NCBI RefSeq assembly: GCF_022370755.2
Contig: NZ_CP092364.2
Coordinates: forward strand, 5,642,001-5,706,000
Source of the DNA: Mycolicibacterium goodii
Lineage (GTDB): Bacteria > Actinomycetota > Actinomycetes > Mycobacteriales > Mycobacteriaceae
Reading direction: 5' to 3'
DNA: 64,000 nt
Made by a program: the position numbers and the translations under genes. How positions within the stretch are numbered: the first letter of the stretch is position 1; each line of letters opens with the position of its first letter. Positions 27,175-33,883 of the stretch are shown one piece after another. The notes below the pieces were generated by a model, which saw only the letters and a program-made list of their open reading frames with translations, did not search any database and was not told where the DNA came from.

Positions 27175-28305
27175 CTATGACTCCTTTTCACTAGCAAGGC
27201 GGGCCCGTATCGTGTCGCGACTGACGCCGGTGATGTCACTGATTTTGCGTTGAGAAATCTCGCCGCTGGAGGCGAGCGCCACGGCAAGCTCACGGCGTTC
27301 TTTCGAAGGGAGTTCCCGCGCAGACGACTTGACTTGTTCCACCATCGCTTCGGTGAAATCCAGCCCCTGCAGTGCCGCCCGCCTCCTGATGTTAAAAATT
27401 TCTCTTTCGAGATCACTGAAGGACAGACCGTTGGACGAAATCGCCAGAGCTGCAGCAATTTCTGGGTCAACAGCGTTAGGCGACGCGAAGACTTCAACGG
27501 CCCGAACTAGTTGCTCAGCGGTCGGCAACGCAAGCTCGATTACGTGGTCGAACCTCCGCCAGATTGCTCGGTCGAGTAACTCTGGGTGATTTGTTGCAGC
27601 CAACAGGAGGGAAGATTCTGGCCAATCGTCAATCTCCTGAATCAGCACGGTGACAAGACGTTTGAGTTCGCCGACCTCGGTCTCGTCATTGCGGTGCTTG
27701 GCAATCGAATCCAACTCATCTAGCAGAAGGACGCAGGGCTCACGTTTGGCATAGTCCAGCACCCTCCGCAAATTCGCGCCAGTCCTTCCGAGCAGACTGC
27801 TCATTACTGCACTCAGATCGAGCACCAGGAACGGCAGTTCAAGCTCTCTGGCTAACCACCGAGCGGAAAGCGTTTTTCCCACGCCAGGCGGTCCGGTCAG
27901 CAAGACGGTGCGACTGGGTGAAAGGCCGGCCGCTTCGAGCTGGTCCGACCTCAGCCGTTCGTCGCGAATCTGCTCGAGGTGGCTCGTCACCCGCGGGGAC
28001 AAGATCGGTTCACGGAAGCCGCGATCCACGTCGAGACGAACTAACGGCATGCGCGAGTCCGAATCCACCGGGGCAGGTGCAGATATGGACCGGAGCGGTG
28101 CGTCAGCCGCTCCACCGGCCCGAAGAAGATCCTTCAAGGCGTCTGCAGTCGCGGGAGCGGTCTTTCGATAGCCGCGGACTAGCCGCTGCACGTATGTCTC
28201 GACGTCCTGCCGTCTACCTTGCAGGGCAAGCCGAGCGAGATGGACGATTGTGTCCGATTCATTGCGTGTACTAGTCCGCCCTGTTTGTGATGACCCATCT
28301 GACAT
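27175..28305 (-). CDS. AAA+ ATPase, IetA-like defence component
   Basis: The 376-residue protein has an N-terminal helical region, then a classical AAA+ module with Walker A GPPGVGKT (138-145) and Walker B LLLDELDS (193-200). Sensor-1 Asn239 (AATNHPELLDRAIWRRFD) and arginine-finger residues around 250-251 follow. The last 30 residues form a helix-turn-helix (ISQRKISDITGVSRDTIRARL region), suggesting DNA binding or autoregulation. ATG 28305 begins the unit and the subtilase follows three bases after its stop. The pair matches the IetAS two-gene organisation. The call rests on domain pairing, since no search was possible. Confidence 0.85.
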   Translation of the reverse strand: MSDGSSQTGRTSTRNESDTIVHLARLALQGRRQDVETYVQRLVRGYRKTAPATADALKDLLRAGGAADAPLRSISAPAPVDSDSRMPLVRLDVDRGFREPILSPRVTSHLEQIRDERLRSDQLEAAGLSPSRTVLLTGPPGVGKTLSARWLARELELPFLVLDLSAVMSSLLGRTGANLRRVLDYAKREPCVLLLDELDSIAKHRNDETEVGELKRLVTVLIQEIDDWPESSLLLAATNHPELLDRAIWRRFDHVIELALPTAEQLVRAVEVFASPNAVDPEIAAALAISSNGLSFSDLEREIFNIRRRAALQGLDFTEAMVEQVKSSARELPSKERRELAVALASSGEISQRKISDITGVSRDTIRARLASEKES

Positions 28306-28361
28306 GCGTTGACACTAACATCAGCGTCGGACAAGTTTGGGGCTAGCTAGGATGAAATAGT

Positions 28362-28380
28362 CCACTTTCTAGGAAAGTGG
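28362..28380. promoter_or_regulatory. Inverted repeat upstream of the IetA-like gene
   Basis: CCACTTTC and GAAAGTGG form perfect 8-bp arms around TAG, 57 bases upstream of the ATPase start codon. It could be the operator for the helix-turn-helix at the ATPase C-terminus or a small hairpin in its leader. Confidence 0.4.
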
Positions 28381-28516
28381 CTGCTCGGCCATGGCTTTGA
28401 GGCCGCTCGAAAAAAATTTCTGACTACCGCGCGGCAGTCAGGTGGGCCGGGGGGCCTGAACATTTTCGGGGGTGGGGGACACCGCCGTGTCACCAGGCGT
28501 ACCGCTTGGTTGTGGT

Positions 28517-28560
28517 GGGGGTGCCGGGCGAGGCCCCCGTTAGGCGAGCCCGGCACCCCC
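28517..28560 (-). terminator. Terminator-like hairpin after the head module
   Basis: Perfect 12-bp arms (GGGGGTGCCGGG 28517-28528; CCCGGCACCCCC 28549-28560) enclose a 20-base loop. It lies downstream of the scaffold-like gene on the minus strand. Confidence 0.55.
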
Positions 28561-28562
28561 TA

Positions 28563-28604
28563 GTCACCGCGCGGTGCCCGGAACATTGCAGGCCGCGCGG
28601 TGAC
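28563..28604 (-). terminator. Second hairpin after the head module
   Basis: Arms GTCACCGCGCGG (28563-28574) and CCGCGCGGTGAC (28593-28604) are perfectly complementary. The hairpin lies 14 bases beyond the stop codon of the scaffold-like gene and stands in tandem with the hairpin at 28517-28560. Confidence 0.55.
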
Positions 28605-28618
28605 GATCATGGGGCCGC

Positions 28619-29116
28619 TCAGTACAGCCACGCACCGTCGCCGCCGTGGGCGATCGGTTCGAGCGAGTGCCCGAGTTCGGTCATGGGCACGGCGGTTTCG
28701 TCGGGGATGCCAGCGAGGACGTCCACCATGCCGGCGTCAGCGGCGCAGATCGTGAGCCAGTGCTCGCGTCGGCTCGGTGCGATCTTGCCGCGGGTGATCG
28801 CGTCGTCGACCGACGCCGCGACCTTGGCCTGTGCGGCGACGGCGGCGAGGCGGCGACCCTCGGCGGCCTGGGCGCGTAGGTCGTCGAGGGTGTTGGGGTC
28901 GACGACTTCGAGCCCGGCGGCCTTGGCGGCGGCTGCGATGCCGGTCGGGGTCTCCCCGCCGGCCTGGGCCGAGGCGGTGGCCTTGGTGCCCTCCTCGGCG
29001 AGGTCGGCGATCGTGTCGAGGACATCCTCGACGTTGGTCTCGCCGGGGTCGGCCGCCGGTAGCCCGATGAGGTCGAGCAACTGCGCTTCTTGCTCGTCGT
29101 TCAGCGTGAGTGCCAT
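28619..29116 (-). CDS. Phage scaffold-like or capsid-associated protein
   Basis: The 165-residue acidic, alanine-rich protein is predicted to be mostly helical. Its latter half (VDDAITRGKIAPSRREHWLTICAADAGMV) resembles the C-terminal region of Mu I-like phage protease/scaffold proteins, in which a peptide-binding helix precedes a short tail. It follows the capsid gene by 12 bases. A scaffold or internal head role is inferred mainly from position. The sequence similarity is weak. Confidence 0.6.
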   Translation of the reverse strand: MALTLNDEQEAQLLDLIGLPAADPGETNVEDVLDTIADLAEEGTKATASAQAGGETPTGIAAAAKAAGLEVVDPNTLDDLRAQAAEGRRLAAVAAQAKVAASVDDAITRGKIAPSRREHWLTICAADAGMVDVLAGIPDETAVPMTELGHSLEPIAHGGDGAWLY

Positions 29117-29128
29117 CAGTGCGTCTCC

Positions 29129-30004
29129 TCAGAGTCCGATGATTTTCTTGCAGGCGAATGGCCGGTCGACAGCCAGCGCCGGGACGCAGTAGGCCTGCAC
29201 GATGCGCTTGCGTTCGAGCGGCACCGGCACAATCTCGACGGTGAGGGGGACCTCGAACCCGACGGTGCCGACCGATCCCGCCTCGGCGAGGTAGGCGGTG
29301 CCGTCGGGCACGCGCGGGTTTGCGTACAGCGTGAGGCCGGCCGACCGGAGCATTGCGTCGAGGTTCTCGGCGTAGGCGGTGCGGAGTTGGCGGTTCTGCT
29401 GCGGCGACACGACGAGCGTGTCGAGCTGAATCGACATTTCGTCGAGGTCGGCGAGTTCCTGGGCCTGGGCGAAGTGCGCCGTGGGGCGGTCGCCGCTGGG
29501 GGTGAGCTGGTCGAGCGGACCCTCAAAGATGAGGTTCTCCCACCCGTGGGCGACCAGGACGTCACCGAGGCTTGCCTCTTCGAGCACCTCGATCGTGCGG
29601 GTGTCGAGTAGGCGCAACAGCTCATTGGTGAGCTGGATCGTCGCGGTGTCGAGCGCGCTCTTGTCGTTGCGCACCATGGACTCGTCGAGCACCTCGGCCG
29701 TCGCACCCCAATCCTCGACCGGGGCGAGTCGCGGTTCGGGTTCGAGCGGCTGGACCCGGCGGTATTCCGCGCCAGGGGTGCACTTCTCGATGGGGCCCGC
29801 GGTGAAGAATTCCGCGGCCGTCAGCGAGGCGTAGAGCAGGCCGCCGCCGAGGACTGGCGCACCGTAGGGGCGGAAGAACCGCGGCATGAGGAGCTGGCGA
29901 TCAGCGAGCGTCGCGATCCGATCGCGGATGCGCGTCGGTTGCCGCATCACGGCGTCAACGCTGAGGCGTTCGCCGTTGAGTTCGGGGATGAGTGGATTCG
30001 GCAC
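29129..30004 (-). CDS. Phage major capsid protein
   Basis: The 291-residue product starts MPNPLIPELNGERLSVDAVM and has the layout of encapsulin/HK97-type actinophage capsids. An N-terminal arm precedes a region of helices (ESMVRNDKSALDTATIQLTNELLRLLDTRTI, about 108-138), then the P-domain-like LDTLVVSPQQNRQLRTAYAENLDAML and a beta-rich end (YLAEAGSVGTVGFEVPLTVEIVPV). GTG 30004 follows AAAGGA. It lies between a decoration protein and a scaffold-like protein, the normal head-gene neighbourhood. The fold call is by pattern and was not confirmed by search. Confidence 0.75.
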   Translation of the reverse strand: MPNPLIPELNGERLSVDAVMRQPTRIRDRIATLADRQLLMPRFFRPYGAPVLGGGLLYASLTAAEFFTAGPIEKCTPGAEYRRVQPLEPEPRLAPVEDWGATAEVLDESMVRNDKSALDTATIQLTNELLRLLDTRTIEVLEEASLGDVLVAHGWENLIFEGPLDQLTPSGDRPTAHFAQAQELADLDEMSIQLDTLVVSPQQNRQLRTAYAENLDAMLRSAGLTLYANPRVPDGTAYLAEAGSVGTVGFEVPLTVEIVPVPLERKRIVQAYCVPALAVDRPFACKKIIGL

Positions 30005-30024
30005 GGCTGCAAGTCCTTTCGTGG

Positions 30025-30408
30025 TTAGTACAGCGCGATTTCGGCGTCAGCACCGTCGACCGCGCCGGTCACGGCGTAGCCGACGGCGACCCCGGCGGCC
30101 TTGGTGGCGGCCTTGCCGTCGGCGGTGACCTGCACCTCGGCGAACGCGGCGATCGCGCCGGCGGCGGTGACGTGGATGACTCGGCCCGCGCCGCGCAGTA
30201 CGCGCACGAGTTCGCCCGTCTCGGCGTCGTGGCCGGCTACGCCGAAGCTGCGCCCACCGGCGGCGGCGGGTGCGACGGCGAGGTTCCCGCCGATGCGGTT
30301 CCCCGAGATGGCGACGAAACGCTTGGCGGTGACCGCGGCGGTCGCCTTGCCGGTGACGGACTGGCCCGGTTCGTAGACCGAGGGGTTGATTCCGAGGGTG
30401 CGGCTCAC
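30025..30408 (-). CDS. Capsid decoration-type protein (DUF2190-like)
   Basis: The 127-residue, glycine/alanine-rich protein has repeating beta strands (VYEPGQSVTGKATAAVTAKRFVAISG near the start; VRVLRGAGRVIHVTAAGAI later). Such small beta proteins lying between the head protease and the capsid are usually capsid cement or decoration proteins. Its GTG start overlaps the protease stop by four bases (GTGA), so the two are translated together. Confidence 0.65.
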   Translation of the reverse strand: MSRTLGINPSVYEPGQSVTGKATAAVTAKRFVAISGNRIGGNLAVAPAAAGGRSFGVAGHDAETGELVRVLRGAGRVIHVTAAGAIAAFAEVQVTADGKAATKAAGVAVGYAVTGAVDGADAEIALY

Positions 30409-31196
30409 GGTGCGACTCCTGTCTGTGCGTGGGTACGGCGGGCTCGTCGGGTGCGACGGGCTCGCGCTACAGCGACGACGCGCCGGCGGCGCTCGTCGGG
30501 GTCGGGTGCGGCCGATCGGCCGGGGTAGCGGAACGTCGCGGCGGCCTTGGCGATCGAGGCGGCGGCTTGGGCCTCGACGTCCTCGCGCTTGCCGCTCTCG
30601 TCGATGGCGGTCGCGAGACCGGCGGCGAGGGCCTCGTCAGGGGTGTACCAAGACTCCCGCGCCATCGCGACGGTCCACTCGGCGACGGTGCCGCCTGCAC
30701 GGCCGGCGTAGAACGCGGCCATCGTGCCGTTGAGCTTGGCGAGCTGCTCACCTGCGGCGGCAAGTTCCTCGGCGGTGCCGTAGAGGCCACCGCGGGCGTT
30801 GTGCAGCATCACTTGCCCGTACTTGGACACGACCACCTCATCGCCGGCAAGGGCGATCAGCGACGCGGCACTCGCGGCGAGGCCGTCGACGTGGGTCGTC
30901 GTATTGCCGGGGTGACGCATGATCGCGTTCGCCAGCGCGAGGCCGTCCCACGCCGCGCCGCCGGGCGAGTTGATCCGCACCGTCAGTTCGGCGTCGTCGT
31001 CGAGGCCCTCGATCAGCGCCACGCACTCGTTGACGTCGACACCACCGAAGAACACATCGGCCCCGATCACGTCGTAGATGCGCAACGTCGCGGTCTTGGC
31101 CTTGCCGTCAGCCTTGGCTGTCGGGGTGAACTTGAACCACTGGCGATCAGCTCGGCCGGTGACCGGATCGGCGCTCAGCGCGGGCGTGGACCTCAT
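30405..31196 (-). CDS. ClpP-like phage head-maturation protease
   Basis: The 263-residue serine protease has the ClpP/SppA fold used by many phages to process the prohead. It carries RINSPGGAAWDGLALANAI (residues 74-92), the nucleophile Ser109 in HVDGLAASAAS and His132 in VMLHNARGG; a downstream Asp completes the triad. ATG 31196 is chosen because it begins just before the conserved domain and overlaps the upstream helix-turn-helix gene by only 50 bases. The frame is open to 31541 but that would run through the upstream gene. Confidence 0.85.
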   Translation of the reverse strand: MRSTPALSADPVTGRADRQWFKFTPTAKADGKAKTATLRIYDVIGADVFFGGVDVNECVALIEGLDDDAELTVRINSPGGAAWDGLALANAIMRHPGNTTTHVDGLAASAASLIALAGDEVVVSKYGQVMLHNARGGLYGTAEELAAAGEQLAKLNGTMAAFYAGRAGGTVAEWTVAMARESWYTPDEALAAGLATAIDESGKREDVEAQAAASIAKAAATFRYPGRSAAPDPDERRRRVVAVARARRTRRARRTHAQTGVAP

Positions 31197-31548
31197 CGGC
31201 GCGGTAGAGCCACTCGCGGCCGACCTGCTGGCCGGCCAGAACGCCTCGGCGGCGAAGGTCGCGAAGGTTGGCCGGGGTGCACCCGAGAATTCGTGCCGCC
31301 TCGGCTGCGGTGAGGTGATCATGTCGGCCACTGTGAATCGGTCCCACGCCGGAATGCACGGCACTTTGCGGGTTCTCTTGCGCTGGCGAGAGTTTGGCGC
31401 AAGATTCGACCGATTGCCGCAGGCGGCGGGCCACGTCCGCGGCCGCGGCGCTGGGCCTGGCAACCCGGCTCGCGGAGTCGATGAGAGCGAGCAAGCGGCG
31501 GGCGTCGTCGAGGGACACGAACACGCCGAGCTGCGGTGCAATCGTCAC
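31147..31548 (-). CDS. Helix-turn-helix DNA-binding protein (excisionase-like)
   Basis: The 133-residue protein has an unremarkable N-terminal half and a C-terminal MerR/excisionase-type winged helix (HLTAAEAARILGCTPANLRDL, then GVLAGQQVGREWLYRADEV). Such domains are found in phage excisionases and small regulators. It overlaps the upstream zinc-ribbon gene by four bases (GTGA) and the protease gene by 50 bases. It may regulate the head operon or act in excision. Confidence 0.75.
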   Translation of the reverse strand: MTIAPQLGVFVSLDDARRLLALIDSASRVARPSAAAADVARRLRQSVESCAKLSPAQENPQSAVHSGVGPIHSGRHDHLTAAEAARILGCTPANLRDLRRRGVLAGQQVGREWLYRADEVHARAERRSGHRPS

Positions 31549-32048
31549 CGGTCCTCCTCGGCGGCGTCACGGACCAGTGAGTACGCGTGTAGCTCAAGCT
31601 CTAGGCCGGTTTCGAGGCGGTCGAGCGGATTGCCGGCGATGGTGTTGCGGCACAGGAGCAGCACACGATTCGCGAGGACCTCGCCCACAACCTCGGGCGG
31701 CCCGGAGAACTCAGCGTGTTGGTGCTCCTCGGCGGTGAGCGCGGCCTCGAACACCGCGAGGGCCGCGGACACGGTGCGCAGGTGGAATCGCACCGCGGCG
31801 AGCATCACCTCGGCCAGCTCGGCGAGGGCGTCCTCCTGGGCGGCCGCCGCGATCCCGGCGGCGCGGCCGGGCTCATCGCCGCGGACGCCCCACAGGATCG
31901 TCATGCAGGCCGCTAGGCGCACTCGCAGCTCTCGGCGGACAACGGCCGGGTCACGCTCAGGCGGCAGGTCGCGAAACACGCACGGCTCGCAGAACCGGCC
32001 GACGGTCGCCGGTGCGGCACCGCAATCGGCACACAGGGGCTCGGTCAT
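31545..32048 (-). CDS. Hypothetical phage protein with N-terminal zinc ribbon
   Basis: This protein of 167 residues opens with CADCGAAPATVGRFCEPC, a probable four-cysteine zinc ribbon, followed by a long helical region rich in alanine, glutamate and arginine. I do not recognise a family. It is part of a tightly overlapping cluster of small genes between the replication gene and the head module, and both its start and stop overlap neighbours. Confidence 0.7.
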   Translation of the reverse strand: MTEPLCADCGAAPATVGRFCEPCVFRDLPPERDPAVVRRELRVRLAACMTILWGVRGDEPGRAAGIAAAAQEDALAELAEVMLAAVRFHLRTVSAALAVFEAALTAEEHQHAEFSGPPEVVGEVLANRVLLLCRNTIAGNPLDRLETGLELELHAYSLVRDAAEEDR

Positions 32049-32293
32049 CGCTGCTCCTCGTCAGAGTCGAGTTGGTGGATCGGTTCGGAAAACGAGCGCG
32101 CGGGCGCACGGGGCGCTGGGTCCTCCTCGACGGGCAGGCTCGGTGGGCACCGGCGCACGCACCGAACCCGACGCAGGCGCGTACCGCGTTGTTCGTCGGT
32201 CACGGTGCAGTGGTCGCCCGGCTCGGCCGCGCAGGTCGGGCACGGCTCTTTGAGGGCCTCGATGTACGCGGCCGCGATCGGCCGGCCGGTCAC
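32045..32293 (-). CDS. Small zinc-finger-like phage protein
   Basis: GTG 32293 begins an 82-residue protein with CPTCAAEPGDHC, then RRVRCVRRC, arranged like the small zinc-binding proteins common in actinophages. A longer frame to 32377 would run deep into the replication gene and is not preferred. The four-base overlap with the upstream gene (GTGA) supports this start. Its function is unknown. Confidence 0.65.
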   Translation of the reverse strand: MTGRPIAAAYIEALKEPCPTCAAEPGDHCTVTDEQRGTRLRRVRCVRRCPPSLPVEEDPAPRAPARSFSEPIHQLDSDEEQR

Positions 32294-32988
32294 GGCGCGA
32301 CCTCCTGGGCCTCGGCCATCTCCTGGCATCTGTTGCAGTTGTCGGGACGCTTCGGGAGGTGCGCGTGCCGTCGGCACCGACGCCCGAACGGGCCATCGAT
32401 GAACGGAGGTGCTTGGCCGTTCGCTGGCTGCTGGTGCGCCGTCAGGTCGGTCGCGACATCGCCAGGTCGATCCAGCGGCCCTAGTGACGTACCCGACTGA
32501 CGTAACCCATTCCCTTGGTGGTTATTGATTTGGTGTGTATTGGTGGGCGTGCCCGCGTGCACGGTCGAAACGTCATTTCTGCCCGGTAGAAACGCCGACT
32601 TTGCACGGTTAAAAGTTGGCGCTATCGGCGTGTCTAGTGTGCTGGCGTGCACTATTGAAACGTCGTCTAGCGTGCCCGCGTGCACGGTTGAAACGATCTG
32701 CGGCAGTAGCCGATAGACGGCCGCCAGGCTCCGTTTCGGGTTTGCTCGGGCGGTCTGCTCGATGAGTCCGAGTTGCTGTCCCGCCTCAAGCGCACGGCGC
32801 ACCGTGCTCTCGTTGACGTTGCAGAACTCGGCGAGCCTGTCGACACCTGGGCGCGCGTTGGTTCCCTCGGGGTAATCGGCGAACGTTTCGAGGGCCAGTA
32901 GGACGACCTTATGCGCGTGCTTCAGATCGGAGTTTGCGAACCCGAACACTCGTTTGCGCCACTCGCGGCGATGCTTGGGTGTCATCAC
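32290..32988 (-). CDS. Replication-initiator-like winged-helix protein with internal iterons
   Basis: The 232-residue protein begins MMTPKHRREWRKRVFGF and has an N-terminal winged helix (KVVLLALETFADYPEGTNARPGVDRLAEFCNVNESTVRRALEA, residues 27-69) of the type in phage replication organisers. A middle segment repeats a short peptide (STVHAGT, SIVHAST, STVHAGT). A C-terminal Cys/His-rich end (GRRCRRHAHLPKRPDNCNRC) may bind zinc. The repeated peptide reflects direct DNA repeats of about 22-bp period inside the gene, recalling origin iterons inside the lambda O gene. It probably directs replication of the excised element. Confidence 0.7.
   Translation of the reverse strand: MMTPKHRREWRKRVFGFANSDLKHAHKVVLLALETFADYPEGTNARPGVDRLAEFCNVNESTVRRALEAGQQLGLIEQTARANPKRSLAAVYRLLPQIVSTVHAGTLDDVSIVHASTLDTPIAPTFNRAKSAFLPGRNDVSTVHAGTPTNTHQINNHQGNGLRQSGTSLGPLDRPGDVATDLTAHQQPANGQAPPFIDGPFGRRCRRHAHLPKRPDNCNRCQEMAEAQEVAP
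32557..32695 (-). repeat. Iteron-like direct repeats inside the replication gene
   Basis: Five related 16-bp units (best form GTGCACGGTTGAAACG) begin at 32557, 32579, 32601, 32647 and 32680. The first three are exactly 22 bases apart and the fourth lies 46 bases after the third. Units 1 and 5 differ at one base. They read as repeated STVHAGT-type peptides on the minus strand. A replication origin recognised by the host gene's product is the leading explanation. Confidence 0.6.
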
Positions 32989-33179
32989 CCACCGCCCGGT
33001 GGTCGGGGTGGACGACGGCCGACCGCCGTAGCATCAGCGGTGTTGTTCGTCCTGGCGGTCGTTCGACGTTGGTGGCCGGTCCCGTGGGTGCGGGGCCGGC
33101 CCGCGTGGTCTCCGGGTGGCCCGCCGGTCACGACGCCTCGGGCTCTGGGATGACGGCCTCACGGGCGGGGCGCAGGAGT

Positions 33180-33395
33180 TCAGCGAGCCGCGTGCTGCTC
33201 GTCGGTGAGTGGCGGGGCCTCGGCGAGGACGCTCTTGACGTACTCCTCAAGGCGACCGGCGCGAATGTCGCGGCGCAGTACGGCGAGCCTTGGATCGTCG
33301 CGGTCAACGGTTCTCGACAGGTTGGCGAGCTTGGCGGGGGCCTGCTTCCATGAGTCAGACAACTTCTCTACCTCTGGGTATGCGAGGTGAACCAC
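33180..33395 (-). CDS. Small phage protein, positional counterpart of the phiRv1 excision factor; possibly frameshifted
   Basis: The 71-residue helical, charged product begins at GTG 33395 (MVHLAYPEVEKLSDSWKQA) and ends DEQHAAR. In the next frame the sequence continues sensibly as AELLRPAREAVIPEPEAS to a stop at 33128-33130, so the original protein may have been about 90 residues and lost its end to a frameshift. Size and position relative to the integrase resemble the recombination directionality factor of phiRv1. This parallel is by order only. No helix-turn-helix is evident. Confidence 0.55.
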   Translation of the reverse strand: MVHLAYPEVEKLSDSWKQAPAKLANLSRTVDRDDPRLAVLRRDIRAGRLEEYVKSVLAEAPPLTDEQHAAR

Positions 33396-33471
33396 CGCAG
33401 TGGTTCAGAGAAGCTGTCCGCGGACGCGGGTGCTACGGGATACGGAGCCCGCTCGTTGTTGCTACACCCTA
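33390..33471 (-). promoter_or_regulatory. Short leader upstream of the 71-codon gene
   Basis: The 76 bases between two small genes contain an inverted repeat AACCAC-CGCA-GTGGTT (33390-33405) overlapping the start region. They are relatively AT-rich near 33455-33475. This is a possible regulated promoter of the early operon; no clear -35/-10 pair was found. Confidence 0.3.
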
Positions 33472-33876
33472 CTAGAGACTTCTGACGCAGGCCCGTAACT
33501 CGTCGGCAGTGAGCCGGGTGAGCCCGTGCTCGGCCAGCCGATCGAGCACGGGGGGCAGCTTCTCCCACGGCACCGGCGGCCCCGGCACGTCGAGCCGCTC
33601 TCGGCCATCGGGCAGGCGCTTGAGGCCCTTGCGAGGCGATGCGAGGTTGGCGTCGAACGGTCGCAACAAGTGCTCGCTGAGACCGGCCGAGGCGAGGTCG
33701 GGTTGATCGCTGAATCGCGCCGAGCCCGCGTCGGGCCTGTCCTCCACAACCCACCCCGAGGAGTGCTTGACCAGCTTGGTCAGAGTGCGCCCGCGCGCGT
33801 CGGTAACGGTCACCTGGGCGAGCACCTCGTCGAGGTCGTCGTCGTCGAGCCAGGCGTCGAACTCATCGTCGGTCAT
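33472..33876 (-). CDS. Hypothetical acidic phage protein
   Basis: ATG 33876 begins a 134-residue protein with a very acidic N-terminus (MTDDEFDAWLDDDDLDEVL) followed by a small beta-rich segment (VTVTDARGRTLTKLVKHSSGWVVED, about 22-46) and a basic region. It starts eight bases after the integrase stop. No family was recognised. Its neighbour position matches a gene of similar size next to the phiRv1 integrase. Confidence 0.65.
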   Translation of the reverse strand: MTDDEFDAWLDDDDLDEVLAQVTVTDARGRTLTKLVKHSSGWVVEDRPDAGSARFSDQPDLASAGLSEHLLRPFDANLASPRKGLKRLPDGRERLDVPGPPVPWEKLPPVLDRLAEHGLTRLTADELRACVRSL

Positions 33877-33883
33877 TGCCAAT

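Larger units (their letters stand above)
28306..28618. promoter_or_regulatory. Non-coding stretch between the defence pair and the head genes
   Basis: This 313-base gap contains no convincing gene. Three inverted repeats are visible: CCACTTTC-TAG-GAAAGTGG at 28362-28380 near the start of the ATPase gene, and two long GC-rich hairpins at 28517-28560 and 28563-28604 just after the head module. The first may be an operator for the defence operon. The others look like terminators that separate the head genes from the cargo. Confidence 0.5.

Noticed and set aside
30405..31541. ClpP-like protease starting at 31541
   Set aside because: This would place 115 residues of unrelated sequence over the helix-turn-helix gene. 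ATG 31196 lies just before the domain.
32557..32695. CRISPR array
   Set aside because: The units are short, diverged and unequally spaced, lie inside a coding sequence and have no cas genes nearby. Iterons fit better.
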